Shown one piece after another: positions 1 to 9,537 of a DNA stretch of 38,094 bases. How positions within the stretch are numbered: position 1 is the stretch's first letter; each line of letters opens with the position of its first letter. Both the position numbers and the translations under genes were made by a program. The stretch is from the NCBI RefSeq assembly GCF_018139695.1, contig NZ_JAGSOG010000056.1, positions 1 to 38,094 of the forward strand, read 5' to 3'. The stretch is from Actinospica durhamensis (GTDB lineage: Bacteria > Actinomycetota > Actinomycetes > Streptomycetales > Catenulisporaceae). The notes beneath the pieces are model-generated. The model worked only from the letters and a program-made list of their open reading frames with translations. It ran no database searches and had not been told where the DNA came from.

Positions 1-47
1 CCCCCGCACACCTCGCCCCCATCCCCGACCCCGAGCAGGGGAAGGCG

Positions 48-1373
48 GTGGCCGCGCTCGACCGTGCGCACGTGTTCCACTCCTGGTCCGCGCAGGACCA
101 GATCGCCCCGCTGCCGGTCGCCGGGGCGGCCGGGTCCCGGTTCTGGGACTACGAGGGCAACAGCTACCTCGACTTCGCCAGCCAGCTCGTCTACACCAAC
201 ATCGGGCACCAGCACCCGAAGGTGGTGGCCGCGATCCAGGAGCAGGCCGCGAAGCTGTGCACGATCGCCCCGGCGTTCGCCAACGACAAGCGGGCCGAGG
301 CTGCCGAGCTGATCACGAACCACGCGCCGCAGGGCCTGAACCGGGTGTTCTTCACCAACGGCGGCGCCGACGCGATCGAGAACGCGGTGCGCATGGCCCG
401 GGTGCACACCGGCCGGCCCAAGGTGATGACGGCGTACCGCTCTTACCACGGCAACACCGCCACCGCGATCACCATGACCGGCGACCCGCGCCGCTGGGCG
501 AACGAGAGCGCCGGGCACCGCGACGGCAACGTGCTCAAGTTCTTCGGCCCGTACCTGTACCGGTCCGCGTTCTACGCGAGCACCGAGGCGCAGGAGAGCG
601 AGCGGGCGCTGGCGCACCTCGAGCAGCAGATCCAGCTCGAGGGCCCGAACACCATCGCGGCGATCGTGCTCGAGACCGTGGTGGGCACCAACGGCATCCT
701 GATCCCGCCGCCCGGCTACCTGGCCGGGATCCGGGCGCTGTGCGACCGGTACGGCATCCTCTACATCGCCGACGAGGTCATGGCCGGCTTCGGCCGCACC
801 GGCACCTGGTTCGCGGTGGACAACTGGAACGTCACCCCCGACCTGATCGCCTTCGCCAAGGGCGTGAACTCCGGCTACGTCCCGCTCGGCGGCGTGATCG
901 TCTCCGACCACGTGCACGACACCTTCCGCAACCGCGCCTTCCCGGGCGGCCTGACCTACTCCGGCCACCCGCTGGCCTGCGCCGCGGCCGTGGCCACCAT
1001 CAAGACGATGGAGGAGGAGGGCATCGTGGAGCACGCCGCCTGGCTCGGCGAGAACGTGCTCGGCCCCGGCCTGCGGGAGCTCGCCGAGAAGCACCAGAGC
1101 GTCGGCGAGGTCCGCGGCCTCGGTGCGTTCTGGGCCCTCGACCTGGTCAAGGACCGCGAGACGCGGGAGATGTTCGTGCCGTACGCGGCGGCGGGCGCGG
1201 ACGCCGCCCCGATGAACGCGGTGATGGCCGAGGCCAAGAAGCACGGCGTGTGGCCGATGCCGCACTTCAACCGGCTGCAGATCACCCCGCCGCTGAACCT
1301 GACCGAGGACGAGGCGCGCGAGGGCCTCGCCGGCATCGACGCCGCCCTCACCGTGGCCGACAGCTACCTGTGA
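48..1373 (+). CDS. Class III (PLP-dependent) aminotransferase, aspartate aminotransferase-family / omega-amino acid type
   Basis: A fold-type I, class III aminotransferase of 441 residues that moves an amino group between an omega-amino or amine substrate and a keto acid; the exact substrate cannot be read. The PLP-binding lysine is in AFAKGVNSGYVPLGG and the PLP-contacting aspartate in ADEVMAGFGRTG. FFTNGGADAIENAVRMAR is the class III cofactor-phosphate region, and the SGHPLACAAA segment is also typical. The GTG at 48 has a purine-rich AGGGGA six bases upstream, but the frame stays open to the window edge and the preceding codons read like protein, so the true start may lie outside the window. 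It ends at a bidirectional hairpin and faces the enoyl-CoA hydratase gene. The family is certain; specificity is unknown. Confidence 0.88.
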   Translation: MAALDRAHVFHSWSAQDQIAPLPVAGAAGSRFWDYEGNSYLDFASQLVYTNIGHQHPKVVAAIQEQAAKLCTIAPAFANDKRAEAAELITNHAPQGLNRVFFTNGGADAIENAVRMARVHTGRPKVMTAYRSYHGNTATAITMTGDPRRWANESAGHRDGNVLKFFGPYLYRSAFYASTEAQESERALAHLEQQIQLEGPNTIAAIVLETVVGTNGILIPPPGYLAGIRALCDRYGILYIADEVMAGFGRTGTWFAVDNWNVTPDLIAFAKGVNSGYVPLGGVIVSDHVHDTFRNRAFPGGLTYSGHPLACAAAVATIKTMEEEGIVEHAAWLGENVLGPGLRELAEKHQSVGEVRGLGAFWALDLVKDRETREMFVPYAAAGADAAPMNAVMAEAKKHGVWPMPHFNRLQITPPLNLTEDEAREGLAGIDAALTVADSYL

Positions 1374-1398
1374 TCGGCTGAGCCGTCCTCAGCGCTGT

Positions 1399-1446
1399 CA
1401 GCGGCCCCCGCGTCCCCGGTTATCCCGGCAGACCCGGGGGCCGCTG
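1399..1446. terminator. Bidirectional intrinsic terminator-like hairpin
   Basis: A perfect 12-bp inverted repeat, CAGCGGCCCCCG (1399-1410) and its complement (1435-1446), with a 24-nt loop. It sits between the convergent aminotransferase and enoyl-CoA hydratase genes and probably serves both. There is no T-tract, as usual for high-GC actinomycetes. Confidence 0.6.
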
Positions 1447-1469
1447 CCTGCGGTTTCAGGCCGCGGGCT

Positions 1470-2243
1470 TCAGGCGAAGTCAGGCCGGCGCTTCTCGGTG
1501 AAGGCCCTGATTCCCTCGACCCGGTCCGGCGAGAACGCGGCGACCCGCCAGGCCGCGTCCTCGACCTCGAGTCCGGCGGCCAGCGGCACGTCGAAGCCGG
1601 TGCGCAGGGCGTGCTTGGCCCGCCGCACGGCGATCGGGGAGTTGGCGGCGATGGCCGCGGCCAGCTCGAGCCCGGTGTCCAGGGCGCCGGCGCCGCTCTT
1701 GGCGGTCCGGTCGACGATGCCCAGGGTGCAGGCCTCGGCGTGGCCGACGTGCCGGCCGGTGTAGATCAGGTCCGCGGCCCTGGCCAGGCCGATCCGGCGC
1801 GAGAGCAGCTGCGTCCCCCCGCCCCCGGGCACCAGCCCGACGCTCGTCTCGGGCAGCCCGAACACCGCGCCGGCGTCGGCGGCGATCAGGTCACAGCACA
1901 GCGCCAGCTCGAACCCGCCGCCGAGGGCGAACCCGCCGACCGCGGCGACGGCCGGCATCGGCAGCTCGCGCACCGCGTCGAACAGGGCGCGCAGGACCGC
2001 GCGCTGCGCGTACATCTGGGCGTCGGTGAACCCGTCGCGCTCCTTGAGGTCCGCGCCCACGCAGAAGGCCCGGCCCCCGCTCGAGGCCAGCACCACGGCG
2101 CGGGTCGAGGGCTCGGCGGCCAGCGCGCGCAGCCGCTCGGTCAGTTCCAGGGCGAAAGCCGTGCTGATCGCGTTGAGCGCCTCCGGCCGGTCGAGCAGCA
2201 CCACCGACACCGCGCCGTCATGGCGCACTTCGATCATTGCCAT
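1470..2243 (-). CDS. Enoyl-CoA hydratase/isomerase family protein
   Basis: Crotonase-fold protein of 257 residues, the usual family length. These enzymes hydrate or isomerise acyl-CoA thioesters, for example in beta-oxidation or branched-chain acid breakdown. The first oxyanion-hole loop is FCVGADLKERDGF and the second GGFALGGGFELALCCDL; the catalytic-glutamate segment is LPETSVGLVPGGGGTQ. The Met at 2243 (MAMIEV) or the Met two codons later is the start; the family alignment supports both. It is divergent from the MFS gene with only 72 bp between starts, so their promoters overlap. The substrate cannot be assigned. Confidence 0.88.
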   Translation of the reverse strand: MAMIEVRHDGAVSVVLLDRPEALNAISTAFALELTERLRALAAEPSTRAVVLASSGGRAFCVGADLKERDGFTDAQMYAQRAVLRALFDAVRELPMPAVAAVGGFALGGGFELALCCDLIAADAGAVFGLPETSVGLVPGGGGTQLLSRRIGLARAADLIYTGRHVGHAEACTLGIVDRTAKSGAGALDTGLELAAAIAANSPIAVRRAKHALRTGFDVPLAAGLEVEDAAWRVAAFSPDRVEGIRAFTEKRRPDFA

Positions 2244-2315
2244 CCGACCAGTCTGCCAGCGACGCCCCACCCTGGGCCGATGCGCCACGGGAGTAGGGAA
2301 TCTACGCTGAGTCCT

Positions 2316-3656
2316 GTGAAGAGCCTTCGCCAACTGAGCAGCGTCGTCTTCGGCCCCGGCTTGCGCTGGTTTCGCCTGCTGCTCACCGTCCGCCTGATCG
2401 GACAGTTCGGCGACGGCGCCTTCCAGGCCGCCCTGGCCACCTACGTCGTCTTCTCGCCGCAGAACGCGGCCACCCCGACCAAGGTGGCCGAGGCCTTCGC
2501 GGTGCTGCTGCTCCCGTTCACCGTGGTCGGCCCGTTCGCCGGGGTGTTCCTGGACCGCTGGCGGCGCCGGCAGATGCTGCTGTGGGCGAACCTCACCAGG
2601 GCCTTGCTGGTGCTGGGGGTGGCCGCGTGCGCCGCAGCGGGTTCGGCCGGGCTGCTGTTCTACCTGCTCGCGCTGGCCGGGTTCTCGGCGAACCGGTTCA
2701 TCCTGGCCGGCCTGTCCGCGGGCCTGCCGCACACCGTCACCGGCAAGCAGCTGATCATCGCCAACGCCGTCTCCCCCACCCTCGGCACGCTGGCCACGAC
2801 CATCGGTGCCGGGGTGAGCGTGGTGGTGCACGCGGTGGCCGGGCGGGGCTCGGGCTCGGTGGCCGGGGTGCTGGTGTGCACGGCCGGCCTCTACGCACTG
2901 GCCGGGATCTTCGCCCTGATGATCCCGGCGCACGCGCTGGGCCCGACGAACACGGCGCGCACGCCGCTACGCTCGGCCTTCGGCAGCGTCGTGCGCGGAG
3001 TGGCGGCCGGAGCCAGGCACGTGCTCGGACGCCCGGCCGCGGGCCGTCCGCTCGCGGCCATCGCGGTCAGCCGGTTCTGCTACGGCGCGGTGACCATCAT
3101 GACCCTGCTGCTGTTCCGCAACAGCTTCAACAATCCGCACGACACCAACGCGGGCCTGGCCGGGTTCGCCTTCGCCGTGGGCGTCTCCGGAGTCGGCTTC
3201 GGCCTCGGCGCGGTGGCCACCCCGCTGGTGGCCAGGCGCACCAGCCTGCACCGCTGGATTCCGTTGTGCCTGGCCGGATCCGGCGTCGTCGAGCTCGCCT
3301 TCGGCGCGCCGTTCCGGGAACTGCCGCTGCTGATCGGCGCGTTCCTGCTCGGATTCTTCGCGCAGGGCCAGAAGATCAGCACCGACACCCTGGTGCAGCG
3401 CACCGTGGACGACGCCTTCCGCGGCCGTGTGTTCGTGTTCTACGACATGCTCTACAACGGCGCGTTCGTGGTCGCCGCCGCGTTCAGCGCGGCCGCGCTG
3501 CCCTTGGACGGCAAGTCCTTCGTCGTACTCGGCGTCGTCTCCGGGGCCTACCTGCTGGCCGGGCTCTGGTACGCGCTGCGCCGGCCCCAGGAGCCGCTCA
3601 GCCCGCGCCCTGAGCCGATTCCGGCTGACGAGCCCACCACTCCCGCAGTTCCGTGA
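2316..3656 (+). CDS. MFS transporter
   Basis: Membrane protein of about 446 residues with roughly twelve hydrophobic segments and the MFS cytoplasmic-loop signature DRWRRRQ after the second helix (GVFLDRWRRRQMLL). Probably a proton-coupled exporter of the macrolide/drug-efflux type; the substrate is unknown. I chose the GTG at 2316 (VKSLRQ), just before the first conserved segment, because the frame further upstream reads as antisense of the neighbouring gene. The ribosome site is weak, so a leaderless or slightly different start is possible. The last 59 bp overlap the 3' end of the convergent CCA-adding enzyme gene; the C-terminal tail there is proline-rich and probably disordered. Confidence 0.8.
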   Translation: MKSLRQLSSVVFGPGLRWFRLLLTVRLIGQFGDGAFQAALATYVVFSPQNAATPTKVAEAFAVLLLPFTVVGPFAGVFLDRWRRRQMLLWANLTRALLVLGVAACAAAGSAGLLFYLLALAGFSANRFILAGLSAGLPHTVTGKQLIIANAVSPTLGTLATTIGAGVSVVVHAVAGRGSGSVAGVLVCTAGLYALAGIFALMIPAHALGPTNTARTPLRSAFGSVVRGVAAGARHVLGRPAAGRPLAAIAVSRFCYGAVTIMTLLLFRNSFNNPHDTNAGLAGFAFAVGVSGVGFGLGAVATPLVARRTSLHRWIPLCLAGSGVVELAFGAPFRELPLLIGAFLLGFFAQGQKISTDTLVQRTVDDAFRGRVFVFYDMLYNGAFVVAAAFSAAALPLDGKSFVVLGVVSGAYLLAGLWYALRRPQEPLSPRPEPIPADEPTTPAVP

Positions 3657-5040
3657 CCGCGCGCTCGTGTTCCATCGGGCCCTCGTCGAGGCGCAGTTCG
3701 AGCAGGAACTTGTAGGCCCGCCCGACCACCGGTCCCGGCCCGATCCCGAGCAGCTCCATGACCTGGTTGCCGTCCAGGTCGGGGCGGATCGCGTCGAGCT
3801 CCTCCTGCGCCTTGAGCCGCTCGATCCGCTCCTCGAGGTCGTCGTAGGCGGAGGCGAGCGCCGCCGCGCGACGGCGGTTGCGGGTGGTGCAGTCCGAGCG
3901 GGTGAGCTTGTGCAGCCGGTCGAGCAGCGGCCCGGCGTCGCGCACGTAGCGCCGCACCGCCGAGTCGGTCCACTCGCCCTCGCCGTAGCCGTGGAAGCGC
4001 AGGTGCAGCTCGACCAGGTGCGAGACGTCGTCGACGAACTCCTTGGAGTACTTCAGCTCCCGCAGCCGCTTACGCGTCATCTTCGCGCCCACCAGCTCGT
4101 GGTGGTGGAACGAGACCCCGCCGCCCTGCTCGAACTTCCGGGTGCGCGGCTTGCCGATGTCGTGCAGCAGCGCGGCCATCCGCAGCACCAGATCGGGCCC
4201 GTCCTGCTCCAGCGCCATGGCCTGCTCGACCACGATCAGCGTGTGCTCGTAGACGTCCTTGTGCCGATGGTGCTCGTCGATCTCGAGGCGCAGCTTGGGC
4301 AGCTCGGGCAGGAACTGGTCCGCGAGCCCGGTGTCGACCAGCAGGCCGAGGCCGATCCGTGGGTGCGCGCCGAGCAGCAGCTTGGAGAACTCGGCCTGGA
4401 TCCGCTCGGCCGAGACGATGCCGAGCCGCTCGGCCATCTCCCGCATCGCCGCGGCCACCTCGGGCGCCACGGCGAAGTCGAGCTGCGAGGCGAACCGGGC
4501 CGCGCGCAGCATCCGCAGCGGGTCGTCGGTGAACGAGTCCTCGGGCGCGGCGGGCGTGCGCAGCACCTTGCGGGCCAGGTCCTCGATGCCGTGATGCGGG
4601 TCGACGAAGACGAGTTCGGGCAGCTTCACGGCCATCGCGTTGACGGTGAAGTCGCGGCGCACCAGGTCGCCCTCGAGCGAGTCGCCGTAGTCCACGGCCG
4701 GCTTGCGCGACTCCCGGTCGTAGGCCTCGCTGCGGTAGGTGGTGATCTCCAGCTTCAGCCCGTCGCGCTGGCAGCCGACCGTGCCGAAGGCGATCCCGAC
4801 GTCCCAGACCGCCTCGGCCCAGGGCTTGACCAGAGCCAGGATCTGCTCCGGCCGGGCGTCGGTGGTGAAGTCGAGGTCATCGCCGAGCCGGCCGAGCAGC
4901 GCGTCCCGGACCGAGCCCCCGACCAGCGCGAGCTCGTGCCCGGCCGCGGCGAAGCGCTCGCCGAGTTCGCGGGCGACGGGGTTGAGCTGAAGCAGGGCGA
5001 GCGCGGCCGCGTGCTTGGGATCCGGAACAGAGCTAGACAC
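3598..5040 (-). CDS. cca: CCA tRNA nucleotidyltransferase with HD domain
   Basis: CCA-adding enzyme of 480 residues that builds or repairs the 3' CCA of tRNAs. This is needed here because both tRNA genes in the window lack an encoded CCA. The N-terminal polymerase-beta-like domain has LVGGSVRDALLG followed by the metal-binding DDLDFTTD; RRDFTVNAMA and the DPLRMLRAARFA segment form the neck. The C-terminal half carries an HD phosphohydrolase domain (LLHDIGKPRTR, then FHHHE). In streptomycetes the homologue sits at the same place upstream of the DUF6049/murJ block. GTG start at 5040. Divergent from the DUF6049 gene with an 85-bp gap. Confidence 0.93.
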   Translation of the reverse strand: MSSSVPDPKHAAALALLQLNPVARELGERFAAAGHELALVGGSVRDALLGRLGDDLDFTTDARPEQILALVKPWAEAVWDVGIAFGTVGCQRDGLKLEITTYRSEAYDRESRKPAVDYGDSLEGDLVRRDFTVNAMAVKLPELVFVDPHHGIEDLARKVLRTPAAPEDSFTDDPLRMLRAARFASQLDFAVAPEVAAAMREMAERLGIVSAERIQAEFSKLLLGAHPRIGLGLLVDTGLADQFLPELPKLRLEIDEHHRHKDVYEHTLIVVEQAMALEQDGPDLVLRMAALLHDIGKPRTRKFEQGGGVSFHHHELVGAKMTRKRLRELKYSKEFVDDVSHLVELHLRFHGYGEGEWTDSAVRRYVRDAGPLLDRLHKLTRSDCTTRNRRRAAALASAYDDLEERIERLKAQEELDAIRPDLDGNQVMELLGIGPGPVVGRAYKFLLELRLDEGPMEHERAVTELREWWARQPESAQGAG

Positions 5041-5125
5041 GTCAACCTAGGGTAGTTGGCCCAGGCCCGTGCCTCGGCACGGTCACTGGCCGTAGTGCTC
5101 AGTCGACCACTCCAGCGCCCCTAGG

Positions 5126-7297
5126 ATGCTCCCTGTGATCCGGCTCTCCCTGACTCACCGTACGGTCCGCGTCTGGCTCGCCCTGGCGCTGGTGGCGAGC
5201 GTATCCGTGTACGGATTCACGCGATCCGAGTCGGCCGAAGCCGCGCAGTCCGGCAGTCTGAGCCTGACCACGATGTCGCCGATGGTGGCCACCTCCTCGG
5301 CCCAGACGGTGAAGCTGGGCGGCCAACTGAAGCTGCCCTCGGGGCAGAGCTACAGCGACGTCATAGTGCAGCTGGACATCATGCCGGTGCAGTACCAGTC
5401 GCAGATGAGCGAGGCGGCCGGCAGCAGCACGAACGAGCAGCAGCTCTCCTCGGTGCAGGACGATCTCGGCACCGTCTCCGGCACCAGCACCTGGTCGCTG
5501 AACACCACCGTGCAGGAGATGGGGCTCGACCCCGGCACCGTCTACGCGCTCGACGTCGAGGCCTGGTCGGAGGGCTCGCAGCCGCTCGGCTCGGTGCGCA
5601 CGTACCTGCCGTACCAGATCACCGAAGGCTCCTCCTCGTTCACCGCGACCCAGCTGGCCGTGCTCGTGCCGGTCACCGCGACCCCGACCCTGGACGGCTA
5701 CCAGTACCAGCCCAAGGACGGCTCGACCCTGGACGAGATCACCTCGGACCAGCTGACCACGGAGATGGGCGAGAGCGGCAGCCTCTACAAGCTGCTCGCC
5801 GACGCGCAGGGGCTCAAGAACGTCGACCTGTCCTGGGCGGTGGATCCGGACCTGCTCGACACCGCTGCCCAGATCGAGGGCGGCTACTTCATCACCAGCG
5901 GCGACTCCACCGACGACCAGCCGGGATCCGGCGCCGACAGCGTCGCGGCCTGGCTCAAGCTGGCCAAGACCGTCCTGGCCAAGAACGGCGAGCTGTGGGA
6001 GCTGCCGTCCACCGATCCCGACCTCGGCTCCCTCTCGCACGTCTCGAACACACAGGCGGAGCAGTTCGTGAGCGCGGCGGTCAAGGCGACGGCGGCGAGC
6101 ACCACCCTGAGCGAGGACACCGGCCGCAGTCCGAAGGGGCTGCTCGCCTGGCCGGCCGGCGGCCAGGTCAACTCGACCACGCTCAACCTGGCCCAGTCGA
6201 TGAGCCCGACGGCCGTGGTGACCGCCTCCGACTCGGTCGGCCTCTCCGTCCCTGACGGCCAGTACACTCCGACCGGCCGGGCCTCGATCAGCGGCAAGGG
6301 CAACATCGTCGTCTCCGACTCCAGCCTCGACGCGATCATGTCGGGGGACTCGGTCGACGCGAGCTACGTGGCCGCGGGTTCGAACGCGACCACGCTCGCC
6401 CAGCAGCGGCTGCTGGCCCAGACCGCGCTGATCGCGCGGGAGGAGCCGAGCCTGAGCAGCGCCCGCACCCTCCTGGTCGAGCTGCCGCGCTCCTCGGCCC
6501 AGTCGGACAAGGACATCGCGGTGCTCTCGGCCCTGTCCGAGGCCAACTGGACCCGGTCGGCCTCGCTCTCCACGCTGCTCGACACCGCGCCCGACGCCAA
6601 GGCCGGCACGGGCAAGCTGACCCGCTCCGCCGCGGTGACCAAGACGGACCTGACCACGAACCAGCTCGACCAGGCGGTCAGCCTCTCCTCGCAGCTCTCG
6701 CTCTACCAGTCGATCCTGGCCGCCCCCGACACCACCGACGGCCTGGCCCAGGCGGTCGAACGCACCGTCTCGACCAGCTGGCGCGGCTTCCCGTCCGACT
6801 GGTCCGCCTTCAGCGCCGCGGTACAGCGCCGGCTGACCCTGCAGATGGGCCAGGTCTACCTGATCCAGAAGTCCGACCTGACCATGTCGGGCACCAGCGG
6901 GTCGATCCCGTTCACGATCCACAACGGTCTGAGCCAGCGGGTGATACTCGGGCTGAAGTTCTCCATGAAGCCCACCGGCCGCCTGGACATCGAGACCGTT
7001 CCCACGGTGGAGATCCCGGCCCACAGCAGTCGCACGGTCCAGGTGAAGGTGACCTCGCGCTCACCCAGCGCGACGATCCAGGTCACCGCGTACCTGGTCA
7101 ACCCCGCCGGTGCGCACTACGGTGACGCGGAGAGCAACGGATCGCAGACTCTGCAGGTCAGCGTCACCTCGATCGGTTTCGTCGCCCTGCTTCTGTTCGC
7201 CGGTTCAGCTGCTCTTCTGGTGGTCGCTGTAGGGTTGCGTATCTACCGGGGTAGGAGAGGCTCGCGGAAGGACCAGGGAACCCGAGAGGGTGACTGA
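5126..7297 (+). CDS. DUF6049 family secreted/membrane-anchored protein
   Basis: About 720 residues. An N-terminal hydrophobic segment (VWLALALVASVSVYGF) acts as signal peptide or anchor. A long Ser/Thr/Asp-rich extracytoplasmic region follows, then a single C-terminal membrane helix (FVALLLFAGSAALLVVAVGL) with a basic cytoplasmic tail. The family is defined by its fixed position next to murJ in actinomycetes; its biochemical role is not established, though context suggests the cell envelope. The ATG at 5126 has no ribosome site. A GTG nine bases later has AGGA at good spacing and may be the true start. Transcribed towards murJ with a 115-bp gap. Confidence 0.8.
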   Translation: MLPVIRLSLTHRTVRVWLALALVASVSVYGFTRSESAEAAQSGSLSLTTMSPMVATSSAQTVKLGGQLKLPSGQSYSDVIVQLDIMPVQYQSQMSEAAGSSTNEQQLSSVQDDLGTVSGTSTWSLNTTVQEMGLDPGTVYALDVEAWSEGSQPLGSVRTYLPYQITEGSSSFTATQLAVLVPVTATPTLDGYQYQPKDGSTLDEITSDQLTTEMGESGSLYKLLADAQGLKNVDLSWAVDPDLLDTAAQIEGGYFITSGDSTDDQPGSGADSVAAWLKLAKTVLAKNGELWELPSTDPDLGSLSHVSNTQAEQFVSAAVKATAASTTLSEDTGRSPKGLLAWPAGGQVNSTTLNLAQSMSPTAVVTASDSVGLSVPDGQYTPTGRASISGKGNIVVSDSSLDAIMSGDSVDASYVAAGSNATTLAQQRLLAQTALIAREEPSLSSARTLLVELPRSSAQSDKDIAVLSALSEANWTRSASLSTLLDTAPDAKAGTGKLTRSAAVTKTDLTTNQLDQAVSLSSQLSLYQSILAAPDTTDGLAQAVERTVSTSWRGFPSDWSAFSAAVQRRLTLQMGQVYLIQKSDLTMSGTSGSIPFTIHNGLSQRVILGLKFSMKPTGRLDIETVPTVEIPAHSSRTVQVKVTSRSPSATIQVTAYLVNPAGAHYGDAESNGSQTLQVSVTSIGFVALLLFAGSAALLVVAVGLRIYRGRRGSRKDQGTREGD

Positions 7298-7412
7298 GCG
7301 ACCTGGTTGCGCCGCGGGCGCGCAGAACCCTGGACAATGAAGCACGAGCGCTCGGCGTGGGTCCGCGCGTACCGGCCGTCTTGGGCCGTGTGGCACAGGA
7401 GGAAACCGAGCG

Positions 7413-9476
7413 ATGTCAGGGTGGCACGAGGGCGACGGGTCCCGGGGACAGGATTACGTCTCCGAATACCGCTCCGACCAGCAGCCCGGACCCCAGCAGC
7501 CCACCCGATTCCACGCTCCGTACCAGCCTGATCGCCGTCAGCAGTCGGCCGGCGGCGGGCATGAGCCGCACACCGACGAGTGGTACACCGCCACCCGGTA
7601 CGCCGAGCAGGACCTCTGGTACCCGGAGATACCGCAGGACGAGGCCCCCGAAGCCCGCGCGATGCGCCGCGAGGCCTACGCCGAGGCGGTCGACGCCACC
7701 CGGTTCAACCTGCCCGTCTTCGGCACCGCGTTCCTCGACCCCACCTCGCTCCAGCAGCTGATCCCGCCGCGCCGCGGCCAGGTCCAGGGCCCGGGCACCC
7801 GTCCCGGAGACCTGACCGAGGTCGGCGTCGCGGTCGAGGAGCCGCAGGAGGCGGCGAAGGTCAGCGTGTCCAAGGCCAGCCGGATCATGGCCATGGGCAC
7901 CATCGTCTCCCGGGTCACCGGCATCGTGCGCACCTCGCTGATCGTGGCGGCGCTCGGCACCGGCGCGCTCTCCGACTCCTTCAACGTCGGCAACAACCTG
8001 CCGAACATGATCTACGCGATCGTGGCCGGCGGCGCGGTCAACGCGATCTTCGTGCCGCAGCTGGTGCGCGCGATGAAGGACGACCGGGACGGCGGCCAGG
8101 CGTTCATCGACCGGCTGCTGACCCTCACCATCGTCTTCCTCGGCTCGCTCACCGCCCTGGCGGTGATGGCGGCGCCGCTGCTGGTCGACCTCTACGCGGG
8201 CGGCTACACCGGCGCGCAGCGCGAGGCGACGGTCAACTTCGCCCGGTACTGCCTGCCGCAGATCATCTTCTACGGCCTGTCCGTCATGCTCGGCCAGATC
8301 CTCAACGCCAAGGACAGCTACGGGCCGATGATGTGGACGCCCGTGCTCGCCAACGTGGTGCAGATCGCCACGTTGGGCGCGTACCTGTGGATCGTCAACG
8401 GCGTGGCCAACACGCCGCAGACGATCACCGGCGGTGAACAGCTGCTACTCGGCTTCGGCACCACCCTCGGCATCGTGCTCCAGGCGGTCACGCTCATCCC
8501 GTACCTGCGCGGCGTGGGGGTGACCTACCGGCCTCGCTTCGACTGGCGCGGCACGGGCCTGGGCAAGTCGATGACGCTGGCCAAGTGGACCCTGGCGACC
8601 GTCGGCGTGAGCACGGTGGTGAACTGGGCCGTCACGTTCATGGCCACTTCGATGGGCTCGCGCCCGCACAACAACGACGCCGGCGTGGGCTACTCGGCCT
8701 ACTCGAACGCGATCACCCTGTGGATCCTGCCGCAGTCGGTCATCACCGTCTCGATCGTGACGGCGCTGCTGCCGCGGATGAGCCGGTACGCGCACACCGG
8801 CGACAAGGGGGCGGTGGGCGACGCGATCTCCTACAGCCTGCGGGCCACCGGCGTCGCGATAGTCCCGTGCGCCTTCGCGTTCCTCGCCTTCGCCCAGCAG
8901 ATCGTCTCGATCCTGCTCGGCCACGGCAACATGACGCCCGAGCAGTCGCACAATCTGGGCTACATGCTCATGGCCTTCAGCCTCGGCCTGATCCCGTACT
9001 CGGCCCAGTTCGTCATGCTGCGCGGCTTCTACGCGTACGAGGACACGCGCACGCCGTTCTTCATCTCGCTCTGGATCGGCGCCGCCAACGCCGGGCTGGC
9101 CTGGCTCTCCTACGTGCTGCTCGGCAACACCAAGTGGGCCGTGGCCGGCATGTGTGTGGCGTACTCGGTCTCGTATCTGGTCGGCCTGGTCATCACCGCC
9201 GGGAAGCTCAACGGCCTGGTCGGCGCGTTCGACGGCCGGCGGGTGCTGCGCGTGCACGTGAAGCTGTGCGTGGCGGCCGGAATCGCGACCGCGGTCGGCG
9301 GCCCGGTGGGCATCTACGTGACCGACATGCGCGGCGCCGGCACCATCGGCGCGATGGCCGGACTCGCCTCCGGCGGTGCGCTGTTCCTGGTCGTCTTCCT
9401 CCTGATCGCGCGCGCGATGCACGTCCAGGAGCTGAATTCCTTGTTGGGAACGGTGAAAGCGCGCCTCGGCCGTTAG
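7413..9476 (+). CDS. murJ: Murein biosynthesis integral membrane protein MurJ (lipid II flippase)
   Basis: MOP-superfamily flippase that moves lipid II across the cytoplasmic membrane for peptidoglycan synthesis. It has 687 residues: a hydrophilic, probably cytoplasmic extension of about 150 residues, then a core of about 14 membrane helices starting at KASRIMAMGTIVSRVTGIVR. The charged loop LVRAMKDDRDGG and the segment GRTP-like EDTRTPFF are typical of MurJ. The ATG at 7413 has a strong AGGAGG nine bases upstream. Actinobacterial MurJ proteins often carry such extensions. In mycobacteria a pseudokinase is fused to the C-terminus; here it is encoded separately by the next gene. Confidence 0.93.
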   Translation: MSGWHEGDGSRGQDYVSEYRSDQQPGPQQPTRFHAPYQPDRRQQSAGGGHEPHTDEWYTATRYAEQDLWYPEIPQDEAPEARAMRREAYAEAVDATRFNLPVFGTAFLDPTSLQQLIPPRRGQVQGPGTRPGDLTEVGVAVEEPQEAAKVSVSKASRIMAMGTIVSRVTGIVRTSLIVAALGTGALSDSFNVGNNLPNMIYAIVAGGAVNAIFVPQLVRAMKDDRDGGQAFIDRLLTLTIVFLGSLTALAVMAAPLLVDLYAGGYTGAQREATVNFARYCLPQIIFYGLSVMLGQILNAKDSYGPMMWTPVLANVVQIATLGAYLWIVNGVANTPQTITGGEQLLLGFGTTLGIVLQAVTLIPYLRGVGVTYRPRFDWRGTGLGKSMTLAKWTLATVGVSTVVNWAVTFMATSMGSRPHNNDAGVGYSAYSNAITLWILPQSVITVSIVTALLPRMSRYAHTGDKGAVGDAISYSLRATGVAIVPCAFAFLAFAQQIVSILLGHGNMTPEQSHNLGYMLMAFSLGLIPYSAQFVMLRGFYAYEDTRTPFFISLWIGAANAGLAWLSYVLLGNTKWAVAGMCVAYSVSYLVGLVITAGKLNGLVGAFDGRRVLRVHVKLCVAAGIATAVGGPVGIYVTDMRGAGTIGAMAGLASGGALFLVVFLLIARAMHVQELNSLLGTVKARLGR

Positions 9477-9537
9477 CACTAGCATGGGGCGGGAACGGAT
9501 CGACCGAACCGCCGCAAGGAAACCGTGAGGGAGGGCC

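Noticed and set aside
3427-5055. 542-residue plus-strand frame opposite cca
   Set aside because: Shadow of the CCA-adding enzyme; the real protein has all catalytic motifs on the other strand.
5099-7024. 641-residue minus-strand frame opposite the DUF6049 gene
   Set aside because: Gly/Arg/Val/Gln-rich shadow; the plus frame has signal peptide and membrane anchor.
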